In this document: positions 1 to 6,313 of the stretch, piece after piece
How the letters are laid out: every line of letters starts with the position of its first letter
Position numbering within the stretch: position 1 is the first letter of the stretch
Program-made: the position numbers and the translations under genes
The notes under the pieces: model-generated
What the model saw: the letters and a program-made list of their open reading frames with translations, nothing else
The model's database searches: none
What the model was told of the DNA's origin: nothing
NCBI GenBank assembly: GCA_963730375.1
Contig: CAVSRJ010000002.1
Coordinates: 1-6,817 of the forward strand
DNA from: UBA6224 sp963730375
Lineage (GTDB): Bacteria > Patescibacteriota > Saccharimonadia > Saccharimonadales > UBA4665
Direction of reading: 5' to 3'
DNA: 6,817 nt

Positions 1-88
1 ACGTCTTATAGCCGCAGTTCGCTAGAAGTGCCGCCGTCGTAAGGCCTACATATCCACTGCCGAGTATTGCAACCGTTGGCCGAGTCAT
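1..88 (-). CDS. UDP-glucose/GDP-mannose 6-dehydrogenase family, N-terminal fragment (runs off left edge)
   Basis: Only the first 29 codons are present; the gene continues beyond position 1. The minus strand from the ATG at 88-86 reads MTRPTVAILGSGYVGLTTAA and then a Leu-Leu-Ala helix. This is the Rossmann NAD-binding start (GxGYVG, residues 10-15) typical of UDP-glucose 6-dehydrogenase, UDP-ManNAc dehydrogenase and GDP-mannose dehydrogenase. These cytoplasmic NAD enzymes oxidise C6 of a nucleotide sugar to the uronic acid. A strong Shine-Dalgarno GGAGG (101-97) sits 8 nt before the ATG, which supports the start. The gene is divergent from the guanylyltransferase at 224, which fits a nucleotide-sugar supply role. 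Which substrate it uses cannot be told from 29 residues. Confidence 0.85.
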   Translation of the reverse strand, partial: MTRPTVAILGSGYVGLTTAALLANCGYKT

Positions 89-115
89 TATCCTATCCTC
101 CGAGTATTTAGGTAT

Positions 116-145
116 AGTATAGCCTGAAATGTGCCAAGGTGTCGA
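116..145 (-). promoter_or_regulatory. Putative sigma70-type promoter for the dehydrogenase
   Basis: Read on the minus strand there is a TCGACA -35-like hexamer (145-140, 5 of 6 matches to TTGACA), an 18-nt spacer and a TATACT -10 hexamer (121-116, 5 of 6). This places transcription start near 109, about 20 nt upstream of the ATG at 88 and just ahead of the GGAGG ribosome site. Spacing and matches are good for a housekeeping promoter, but this is pattern recognition only. Confidence 0.55.
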
Positions 146-176
146 AAATATTACTCCATCTGCCAGGGCGGGAATC

Positions 177-185
177 TGCTATGAT
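177..185 (+). promoter_or_regulatory. Putative extended -10 promoter for the guanylyltransferase
   Basis: TGCTATGAT at 177-185 is an extended -10 (TGn followed by TATGAT, 5 of 6 to TATAAT). No good -35 lies 16-18 nt upstream, which is common for extended -10 promoters. Predicted transcription start is near 192, giving a leader of about 30 nt that contains the AAAGGAG ribosome site at 211-217. It is divergent from the dehydrogenase promoter in the same 135-bp gap. Confidence 0.5.
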
Positions 186-223
186 TGAAGGCGAAGCGCA
201 AGCGCTAAACAAAGGAGTGAGTT

Positions 224-1303
224 TTGAAAATCATTGTGACTGCGGGTGGCCAAGGTACAAAGATGTGGCCCTATTCTCGGCAGGATAAACCGAAACAGTT
301 TCAGCCAATCATCGGTGACGCGTCATCCTACGAGAACACAATCAAGACACTACTGAAGGAGTTTACACCCGAGGATATATATATCTCCACAAAGCGTAAA
401 TTCATTAAGTATGTATCGGAGCAATCTCCGCAAATACCTCTCAAAAACTACATTGTGGAACCAGATGTCGCCAAAGACCGGGGGCCGGGCGAAGGTTTGG
501 CTTTTGTGCGTCTCAGCATCAACCACCCTGATGAACCGTTCTTTATTGTGCAGGCAGATTGTATACGAGAGCCCGAAGACAAATTCTTGCAGATGATTCG
601 CGAAGCTGAAGCGTTGGTCACGAAACACAAAAAGCTTATCACTGGTGGCATCAAGGCAACAGAGCCTAATATGGGCGTTGACTATCTGAAGTTGGATGGA
701 CAGATCGAAGGTGCTAGAGAGGCGTACAACATCGAAGAGTTTCTATTCCGTCGCAAGACTCTGCGCGAGACGCGTGAACTTGTCGAGAATTTCCATGTGG
801 TCGCCCACTGTAACCACATGTGTTGGTATCCGGACATGATTCTCGAAGCCTACAAGCAACATCGTCCAGATTGGCACAAGGCGCTCATGAAAATTCGGGA
901 CGCTCTCGACAAGCCCGGCGAAAACGAAGCCATCGAAGCAATCTATGCCAGCATGGAAAAGGGGCCTACGGAGGATGTCACGACGCATGTCATGAATAGC
1001 GGTGGCGCGATGGTCATCTTGCTGCCGTACAAGTGGACAGATGTTGGGACATGGGGCTCAGTCTATGAGTTCTTTGAAGATGGCGAAAAGAACTACGAAG
1101 ACGGCAATGTTATATCGGTTGGCACCAAGGGCTCACTCATCAAGACGAACAATAAAGAGAAGCTTATCGCGGTCGCCGGATTGCAAGATATGATTGTCGT
1201 TGACACTGAGGATGCGCTACTAGTGGTGCCGAAAGAGGAAATCGATAAAATCAAAGACATACAAAAAATCCTGGAAGAACGTACAGAAACCGAATACCTA
1301 TAA
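224..1303 (+). CDS. Mannose-1-phosphate guanylyltransferase (GDP-mannose pyrophosphorylase), divergent type
   Basis: Predicted cytoplasmic nucleotidyltransferase making GDP-mannose from mannose-1-phosphate and GTP. The 359-residue protein opens with the family signature AGGQGTKMWPYSR (7-19) and PKQF (23-26), where the Gly loop binds nucleotide and the Lys is the conserved signature lysine. Later come VEPD (78-81), the acidic QADC (110-113, canonical PADH), TEPNMGVDY (146-154, canonical TxPETGYGY) and WTDVGTW (271-277, canonical WsDvGsW). A short C-terminal beta region follows (about 290-335). The fused phosphomannose isomerase domain of longer ManC/AlgA proteins is absent. The start is TTG at 224: an in-frame TGA lies at 218-220, AAAGGAG (211-217) is 6 nt upstream, and the next in-frame Met (14) would cut the Gly loop. 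Several family motifs are altered, so GTP/mannose specificity is less certain than the fold. It is monocistronic and ends 2 bp from a convergent gene. Confidence 0.88.
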   Translation: MKIIVTAGGQGTKMWPYSRQDKPKQFQPIIGDASSYENTIKTLLKEFTPEDIYISTKRKFIKYVSEQSPQIPLKNYIVEPDVAKDRGPGEGLAFVRLSINHPDEPFFIVQADCIREPEDKFLQMIREAEALVTKHKKLITGGIKATEPNMGVDYLKLDGQIEGAREAYNIEEFLFRRKTLRETRELVENFHVVAHCNHMCWYPDMILEAYKQHRPDWHKALMKIRDALDKPGENEAIEAIYASMEKGPTEDVTTHVMNSGGAMVILLPYKWTDVGTWGSVYEFFEDGEKNYEDGNVISVGTKGSLIKTNNKEKLIAVAGLQDMIVVDTEDALLVVPKEEIDKIKDIQKILEERTETEYL

Positions 1304-1305
1304 GT

Positions 1306-2253
1306 CTATTTGTTGAAGCGTTGGGCTTTGATTTGTTCGAGAGATTCTTCGAGCAAAATACGATTAGTGCGAATGAGGTCGGCGACGACGTTCAGCACCA
1401 GACAAAGAAACGCACCGATTAAGAAAACCGTACCGAGCAACAGGGACTGAATATGACCGCTTGCAGTGTCACCACGACTGAGGGTCAGATAGAGAAAACG
1501 GAGAAATGGCACGAGTCCGATCACTAGTAATGTAAATCCGAGTGTCGCAAAGACAGCATACGGACGGTACATAATGTAGGCACGGATGATGGCGGCCATG
1601 GACTTGAAGACGTGCTGCCACATGTTTTTGAACAGTCGAGACTCACGAGTCTTGGCATTAGTCGTTACGGGAACGCTGACAATCGGGATATGCTTATTAC
1701 CAGCCTGGATAATTGTCTCCATGCAGTAACTGAACGGTGTGATGATATTGAGGCGTAGCAACGACTGCTTAGAATAGGCGCGAAATCCGCTCGCTGCGTC
1801 CGGCAGCGTGGTACCGGCGGCCTTGTTGACGACGCCACTACCTATCCGCTGCAAGAACTTTTTGAGTGGGCTAAAGTGTGCGATTTTCGCCGTCTGACGA
1901 TCAGCAATAACGATTTCGGCATCTCCATCCAGGATAGGTTTAACGAGCTGTGGAATCATGTCTTGCGGGTACTGGTTGTCGCCGTCGGTGTTCACGACTA
2001 TGTCGGCACCTAGCTCCAGGGCATTCATGACGCCATCTCGAAATGATCGGGCCAAGCCCATGTTCTGTTCATGAATGACGAAGTGATGCACACCTAGTCG
2101 TTTGGCAACCTCTACCGTATTGTCAGTCGAGCCATCATCAATAATCTGGTATTCGACTACATCAACGCCGGGAATCTTCGTTGGCATCTTCTCAAAGACC
2201 AGTGGAAGGGTCTCCGCCTCGTTCAGGCAAGGGATTTGAATAATAACTTTCAC
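1306..2253 (-). CDS. Family 2 glycosyltransferase, DPM1/GtrB-like, with two C-terminal membrane helices
   Basis: A 315-residue GT2 enzyme predicted to move a sugar from a nucleotide donor to a polyprenyl phosphate on the cytoplasmic membrane face. The N-terminus IPCLNEAETL (7-16), DDGSTDNT (39-46) and the metal-binding DGD within NTDGDNQY (88-95) are classic GT-A features. PDAASGFRAY (151-160) matches the acceptor-side motif of polyprenyl-phosphate glycosyltransferases. Two hydrophobic segments (about 233-256 and 269-292) give the membrane topology seen in GtrB-type proteins. The start is GTG at 2253-2251. AGGAG (2265-2261) lies 7 nt upstream, and no other start codon occurs in frame back to the previous gene's TAG. 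It is last in the minus-strand operon, 51 nt after the family-4 glycosyltransferase. A GtrA-family protein at 6294-6725 is a natural partner. The sugar is unknown; a mannose or glucose donor would fit. Confidence 0.92.
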   Translation of the reverse strand: MKVIIQIPCLNEAETLPLVFEKMPTKIPGVDVVEYQIIDDGSTDNTVEVAKRLGVHHFVIHEQNMGLARSFRDGVMNALELGADIVVNTDGDNQYPQDMIPQLVKPILDGDAEIVIADRQTAKIAHFSPLKKFLQRIGSGVVNKAAGTTLPDAASGFRAYSKQSLLRLNIITPFSYCMETIIQAGNKHIPIVSVPVTTNAKTRESRLFKNMWQHVFKSMAAIIRAYIMYRPYAVFATLGFTLLVIGLVPFLRFLYLTLSRGDTASGHIQSLLLGTVFLIGAFLCLVLNVVADLIRTNRILLEESLEQIKAQRFNK

Positions 2254-2278
2254 GTTTTGTCTCCTAATCTCTGTGAAT

Positions 2279-2287
2279 ACAATAGCA
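2279..2287 (-). promoter_or_regulatory. Possible internal extended -10 promoter before the GT2 gene
   Basis: On the minus strand TGCTATTGT (2287-2279) is a TGn-extended -10 with 4 of 6 matches to TATAAT. It lies in the 51-nt gap between the family-4 and GT2 genes. It resembles TGCTATGAT upstream of the guanylyltransferase. No convincing -35 is seen. It could give the GT2 gene expression independent of the operon, but the evidence is weak. Confidence 0.3.
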
Positions 2288-2304
2288 TGACATAGGGGTG
2301 GGCG

Positions 2305-3443
2305 CTATGGATGGCGCTTGGTCTGGGCTTGGGTGATCGCCTGGTGCATGCGGTGGGTGAATACTTCGGGTGAAAAACGCTGTGCAGTCAGTCGACAGTC
2401 TTTACTCAGATAAGATTTCGCATCAAATTTTCGAAGCGTTTTCTTCAGGCTGGCGACGGTTTGCTCGGAAAAAAGTTCACCCGTGACGCCGGGTTTGACA
2501 TAATCAAGCGCACCACCTTGACCATAAGCGATGACGGGTGTGCCAGCTGCCAATGCTTCTACCGGCGTGATGCCAAAATCGTCCAGTCCTGGGAATAGTA
2601 GTGCTTCAGCACGGGCAAACTCCTCCTCTACCACCTCGTCAGAGACTTTGCCCAGGAACGTGACCGTTTTACCGGCCATGGAGCGCAATGTACGATGTTC
2701 TGGCCCCGCGCCAATGACTGTCAGTGGCAGTTCTAATTCACTGCAGGCTTGCACGGCCAGGTCAATGCGTTTGTAGGGTGTCTGGCGTCCGCTGACGACA
2801 AAGCCACGTCGCTCGAGGTTGCGGTTCACCGGTTTCTGGAACCGTTCAAAATAGACTGGTGGATGTACGATTGTGGCAGTTCGGGTGTAATATTTCTTGA
2901 TTTCCGCCTGGATATGATTGGAGTTTGCGATCATAAAATCCGGTCGCTGCGCCGCCTTGAGATCCCAGCGCCTGAGCGGACCAACCAGTAGCTTGAGCCC
3001 AATGCGCGCCAATGGGTCAAAGATGCCAAAGCCTGGCGCGCGCATGTATTCGTCATAACGGCTCCAGTAGTAGTGGGTTGGCGCGTGACAGTAGTTAATA
3101 TGGAAGCGGTTTTTCTACTTTGATGCCCTTTGCTTCGGCACCGAGCTGCTATAACCAGTTCGTATTTTTCTAAATCCAGGTGTGTGAACCACCAGATTCG
3201 TAGCATCGGGATGTATTTGCGCAGCGAGGAGAATGGCCACAATTGCAGCCAGCCTGTCACAACTTTGTTGTCGAGACGCTCGCGCCACTCATTGGTGCAG
3301 TAGGAAGTATATATTGGGGCATCGGGATACATCTGATGGAGTTGCTCGACGACCAGCTCAGCGCCACCGCCCAGTAGCCAGTCATGCACGATAGCAACCT
3401 TTGGCTGCGCCGTAACGTCAACACTTGGCTTGCGCAGCACCAT
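2305..3443 (-). pseudogene. Family 4 (WbaZ-like) glycosyltransferase, frameshifted in this sequence
   Basis: A GT-B fold glycosyltransferase, likely a mannosyltransferase-type enzyme extending the lipid-linked glycan in the cytoplasm. It is split between two reading frames. The N-terminal part (3443 to about 3152) reads KVAIVHDWLLGGGAE (15-29) and LDLEKYELVI (89-98). The C-terminal part, in frame from about 3113 and with its first ATG at 3045, carries NYCHAPTHYYW just before that ATG. It then has GRQTPYKRID, IGAGPE and the GT4 donor-site signature FPGLDDFGITPVEA, where the first acidic residue is Asp and the last Glu is kept. Joining the halves with three 1-nt corrections (3110-3151) gives about 379 residues, full length for the family with no missing domain. 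The ATG at 3443-3441 overlaps the upstream TAA as TAATG, so translation is probably coupled. The gene may be intact in the living organism if the indels are sequencing errors; as written it would not give an active enzyme. Confidence 0.88.
3110..3151 (-). other. Cluster of three apparent 1-nt indels breaking the GT4 gene
   Basis: Read on the minus strand, the family consensus from VI (97-98) onward would be recovered by three changes. Add one A near 3150-3151 (ATAGC to ATAAGC, giving VISSS). Add one G near 3141-3142 (CGGTGCC to CGGGTGCC, giving SGAEAKGIK). Remove one A from the five-A run at 3114-3110 (giving VENRFHINYCHAPTHYYW). All three lie in or next to short homopolymers within about 42 bp. 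The consensus used is my memory of the family, so exact positions are approximate. Confidence 0.7.
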
Positions 3444-4882
3444 TACTTTGATCCGCGGTGCGTTATCGTAATCCAGATAGTACGCAGCAGAATCGTCATG
3501 TCACCCCAAAAAGTCCAGTTCTGCACATAATAAATATCGAGTCGGCGACGTTCCTCAAAGCTAATGTCGAGCCGACCAGAGACTTGTGCCAAACCCGTGA
3601 CGCCGGACTTGACGCTGAGGATTGTGTGTTTGCGGCTGTACTGCGACAACTCTTCAGGTACCAGCGCACGCGGACCAACCAGGCTGATGTCACCGCGCAG
3701 GACATTAAATAGCTGCGGTAATTCATCGATGCTAGTGCGGCGTATGAAGCGACCGATGTGGGTGATGCGCGGGTCATTTGGCAAATAGTCTCCGTTGGCA
3801 CGATACTCTTTGACCAGTTCGGGCCGCCCCATTTTTTTAAAGGCTTCCTCGGGGCTCAGTCCGTTATACGTCCGATTATTGGAGCGGAATTTATAGACAT
3901 AAAATACGCGATTACCACGGGTGAGTCGAGCCTGACGAAAGAATACGGGCCCTCCATCCTCAAGTTTTACCAGTAGCGCAGTCAGCAACATGACGGGTGA
4001 AGTAATGACAAGCGCCAACACACTCAGCACAACGTCGCTGATTCGCTTCACGACCCGTCCCCAGCCAATTAGCGGGGTCTGATGCACGGCAATCATCGGT
4101 ACGGCGTGGAAGAGTTCGACGTCGATATTGCCGGCAAATAATTCGCTGTTGCCAGGCACAAAGCGGTAGTCGATATGGTGCTGTTGGGCGTATGCCAGTA
4201 TGGTGTTGTTGCGCTCGTTACCACTGAAGAGTTCAGTCTGGATGATTGTATCTGGCAACGACCCATCCAGTGCTCGCACCGCATCCTCAAATGACTCAAA
4301 AAGTTCGTAGTCATCTGTGGCTTCGACAGGGAATTTGTTGCCACCAACAATACCAACGACCACATCACCGGTTCGGTTGCCGGCGCTCATAACCTCTGCC
4401 AATTGGCGAGTTAGCTGCGTGTCACCAATCAACAGGACACGATTGATGCCCACGCCGCGTGTAAACATTAGTCGCCGTGTGCCGCGAGATACCGTTCGAA
4501 ACACCAACACAAACAAGAATGTCAGCAGCAGGCCATACAGTACGACCAATCGAGCAGGGAAGATTGCGACATTGGCCAAATAGGCATAGCTAATGACCGA
4601 CATGACACCGATAACCGAGCCAGCGAACAGTCGCCAAAATTCGCTGAAGCGATTCTCGTGAACTCGGGTAGTATACAATCCCAAGACAGCAAAGATGATA
4701 ATCCACAGGGGTAGAATACTGACAATGATATTAAGATAGGTGAGCGCTTTGACATCGGTGCTGATGGGGACGTCGCTGAGGCTAACACGCAACACGTAGG
4801 CCACGACAAAAGCGGCAGCCAGAGCTACGAAATCACCGATGACGAGGGTGATGCTGTAGGCAAGCGAAGAATTATTCTTCAT
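3443..4882 (-). CDS. Polyprenyl-phosphate sugar-1-phosphate transferase (WbaP/WcaJ type, initiating enzyme)
   Basis: Integral inner-membrane enzyme that starts the repeat unit by transferring a sugar-1-phosphate from a UDP-sugar to undecaprenyl phosphate. The 479 residues match the usual length of the large family. There are four N-terminal membrane helices (about 9-31, 46-70, 84-105, 110-130) and a Rossmann-like central domain beginning RVLLIGD (148-154). The catalytic domain follows: KRISD (279-283), the re-entrant helix (about 283-305), DGGPVFFRQ (309-317), the DE catalytic pair in TSIDELPQ (D386, E387), RGDISLVGPR (396-405) and SGVTGLAQVSGR (426-437). The ATG at 4882-4880 is the only start, because no ATG, GTG or TTG occurs in frame back to a TAG at 4960-4958. 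GAGGG (4894-4890) sits 7 nt upstream. It is first in a minus-strand operon, and its TAA overlaps the next ATG. Sugar specificity (glucose, galactose or other) cannot be read from motifs. Confidence 0.95.
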   Translation of the reverse strand: MKNNSSLAYSITLVIGDFVALAAAFVVAYVLRVSLSDVPISTDVKALTYLNIIVSILPLWIIIFAVLGLYTTRVHENRFSEFWRLFAGSVIGVMSVISYAYLANVAIFPARLVVLYGLLLTFLFVLVFRTVSRGTRRLMFTRGVGINRVLLIGDTQLTRQLAEVMSAGNRTGDVVVGIVGGNKFPVEATDDYELFESFEDAVRALDGSLPDTIIQTELFSGNERNNTILAYAQQHHIDYRFVPGNSELFAGNIDVELFHAVPMIAVHQTPLIGWGRVVKRISDVVLSVLALVITSPVMLLTALLVKLEDGGPVFFRQARLTRGNRVFYVYKFRSNNRTYNGLSPEEAFKKMGRPELVKEYRANGDYLPNDPRITHIGRFIRRTSIDELPQLFNVLRGDISLVGPRALVPEELSQYSRKHTILSVKSGVTGLAQVSGRLDISFEERRRLDIYYVQNWTFWGDMTILLRTIWITITHRGSK

Positions 4883-4941
4883 GCCACCACCCTCACCGTA
4901 CTCGTGGACGAGCTGGCGGCCTGCCGGGTAATAAGCGGAAG

Positions 4942-4971
4942 CTGAAACGTTGTCATACTATATAGTAGATT
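4942..4971. promoter_or_regulatory. Divergent AT-rich promoter region with 12-bp perfect palindrome
   Basis: The 99-bp gap 4883-4981 separates two divergent transcription units. At 4956-4967 lies TACTATATAGTA, a perfect palindrome that presents the -10-like hexamer TATAGT on each strand (plus 4961-4966; minus 4962-4957). A second plus-strand option is CTGAAA (4942-4947), an 18-nt spacer and TAGATT (4966-4971). The palindrome is either a symmetric bidirectional -10 or a small operator. The rest of the gap holds the minus-strand leader (about 75 nt), where only short weak hairpins are visible. Confidence 0.42.
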
Positions 4972-4981
4972 GTAGCACCGT

Positions 4982-6313
4982 ATGAAACACCGACGAATCA
5001 AGGTTACTGCCGAGCGCCTGATTGCTGCCATTGTAGCGTCCTGGCTTGTGGTGCTACCGTTTCATGCGTTCGTGACAGTATGGGCCAGTAGTGCGGTCGG
5101 TCATTACACGCTGCTCCGCCTTTGGAAAGAGCTGTTATTGGCCATTGCGGTCATTCTGGCAGTTGTGTTGGTGATGCGCTCGGCGCAGTTACGTCGACAA
5201 CTGTTCGGTGACTGGCTGTGGCGGCTCAGTGCCGTCTACGTGTTCATTATGATTGCCTGGGGTGTCGTCGCATTAATGTCGCACGAGGTATCTGCTAAAG
5301 CATTGTGGTACGGGGAACTGGTCAATATCCGGCTGTTTGGTATTCTGTTTGTCGCTTGGGTGGCTGCGAGTGGCACTACCTGGCTGTATCGTCATTGGCG
5401 TCGGCTGGTAGTGCTTCCGGCCATTGGTGTGATGGTCATCGGCTTGTTGCAGCGATTTGCTCTGCCGTATGACGTCATGAAGCATTTTGGCTATAACGAC
5501 CAAACTATCTCTCCATATGAAACCATCGATCACAAGGTCGACTATATCCGCATTCGCTCCACACTGCGCGGTGCTAATCTACTCGGCGCGTATATGATTA
5601 TTGTGCTTGGCGTCGGTGTGCAACACATCCTCGGCTATACATATCGACGCCTGCACTATATAGCGTTCGCGCTAGTTGTGGCCATGACGCTCTTTGTGAG
5701 CGGATCGCGTGGTGCGTGGATAGGCGCCGTGGTTGCCGGTGTGGTGCTGCTGTGGTTGCAGATGCGCGCGTCGCGCACCCGACGTCTGTATGTGGCAGTG
5801 TTTCTCGTGGCCGGGCTGGTATTCGGTGCCAGTCTGGTGTTGCTACGTGACAACGACTTTGTACAAAATACATTCTTTCACACCGATGAGCATTCTCGCT
5901 CGACAGTGAGTTCAAATGATGCCCACCTCAACGCCAGTCTCGATGCGCTCAAGCAAGTAGCGACGGAGCCGCTGGGGCGTGGCCCGGGCACGGCTGGTCC
6001 TGCCAGCTACTACAATGGTGACGCTAGCCCGCGCATAGCCGAAAACTATTTCTTACAGATAGGACAGGAAACAGGCTGGATAGGCCTATCACTCGTCGTG
6101 GCACTCTTCACCCTGTTGGCACGAGCACTATGGCGACGCCGCGATAACGCCCTCGCTCAAAGTCTCCTGGCCTCCTTGGCGGGTTTGACTGTCATGGCAC
6201 TCCTCATGCACATATGGACAGATGATACTATCGCCTATCTTTGGTTCAGTCTGGCAGGCATCGCCCTGGCACAGCCGATAACGAGGCCAACTCGTGGTAC
6301 GCAGACCACGTAG
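4982..6313 (+). CDS. O-antigen ligase/polymerase-like membrane protein (Wzy_C superfamily)
   Basis: A 443-residue multi-spanning membrane protein with about ten to twelve hydrophobic segments, for example 12-36, 49-66, 83-100, 115-130, 142-158, 199-216, 224-240, 244-260, 269-287, 365-382, 392-410 and 416-431. Family marks are IRSTLRGANLLGAY (191-204), SGSRGAW (240-246), a large external loop (about 288-360) with EPLGRGPGTAGPAS (329-342), and AENYFLQIGQETGWIGL (353-369). Such proteins transfer or polymerise undecaprenyl-diphosphate-linked glycans on the outer face of the cytoplasmic membrane. The His common in ligases before the conserved Asn is Glu here (E354-N355), so a polymerase or a different transferase is possible. 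The ATG at 4982 follows an in-frame TAG (4973-4975) and has no Shine-Dalgarno sequence, unlike its neighbours. It overlaps the GtrA-family gene by 20 nt, so the two form an operon. Confidence 0.85.
   Translation: MKHRRIKVTAERLIAAIVASWLVVLPFHAFVTVWASSAVGHYTLLRLWKELLLAIAVILAVVLVMRSAQLRRQLFGDWLWRLSAVYVFIMIAWGVVALMSHEVSAKALWYGELVNIRLFGILFVAWVAASGTTWLYRHWRRLVVLPAIGVMVIGLLQRFALPYDVMKHFGYNDQTISPYETIDHKVDYIRIRSTLRGANLLGAYMIIVLGVGVQHILGYTYRRLHYIAFALVVAMTLFVSGSRGAWIGAVVAGVVLLWLQMRASRTRRLYVAVFLVAGLVFGASLVLLRDNDFVQNTFFHTDEHSRSTVSSNDAHLNASLDALKQVATEPLGRGPGTAGPASYYNGDASPRIAENYFLQIGQETGWIGLSLVVALFTLLARALWRRRDNALAQSLLASLAGLTVMALLMHIWTDDTIAYLWFSLAGIALAQPITRPTRGTQTT
6281..6310 (+). promoter_or_regulatory. Ribosome site and start-codon hairpin for the GtrA gene
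   Basis: ACGAGG at 6281-6286 lies 7 nt before the GTG start at 6294 and decides that start, which sits inside the end of the upstream gene. CGTGGT (6293-6298) and ACCACG (6305-6310) form a perfect 6-bp stem with a 6-nt loop that encloses the GTG. Ribosomes finishing the upstream gene, whose stop is at 6311-6313, would open it. This suggests translational coupling, which is an inference. Confidence 0.45.

Noticed and set aside
181..183. ATG as an upstream start for the guanylyltransferase
   Set aside because: It is in a different frame from the gene, and it overlaps the extended -10. An in-frame TGA at 218-220 forces the start to TTG at 224.
350..628. Minus-strand open frame of 92 codons inside the guanylyltransferase
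   Set aside because: It is antisense to conserved nucleotidyltransferase motifs, with no recognisable domain and no supporting context.
2931..3110. Out-of-frame tail of the N-terminal GT4 reading frame past the frameshift
   Set aside because: The translation is Ser/Thr/Arg-rich and has no family resemblance, while the other frame over the same bases gives conserved GT4 sequence. It is read-through after the frameshift, not a real domain.
4901..4926. Small inverted repeats (CTCG/CGAG and CGGC/GCCG) in the phosphotransferase leader
   Set aside because: Each has only a 4-bp stem with a tiny loop, and there is no T-tract or alternative pairing to suggest an attenuator or riboswitch.
5598..5915. 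Minus-strand open frame of 105 codons inside the ligase-like gene
   Set aside because: It lies antisense to a well-supported membrane protein, has an Arg/His/Ser-rich composition typical of shadow frames, and shows no recognisable motif.
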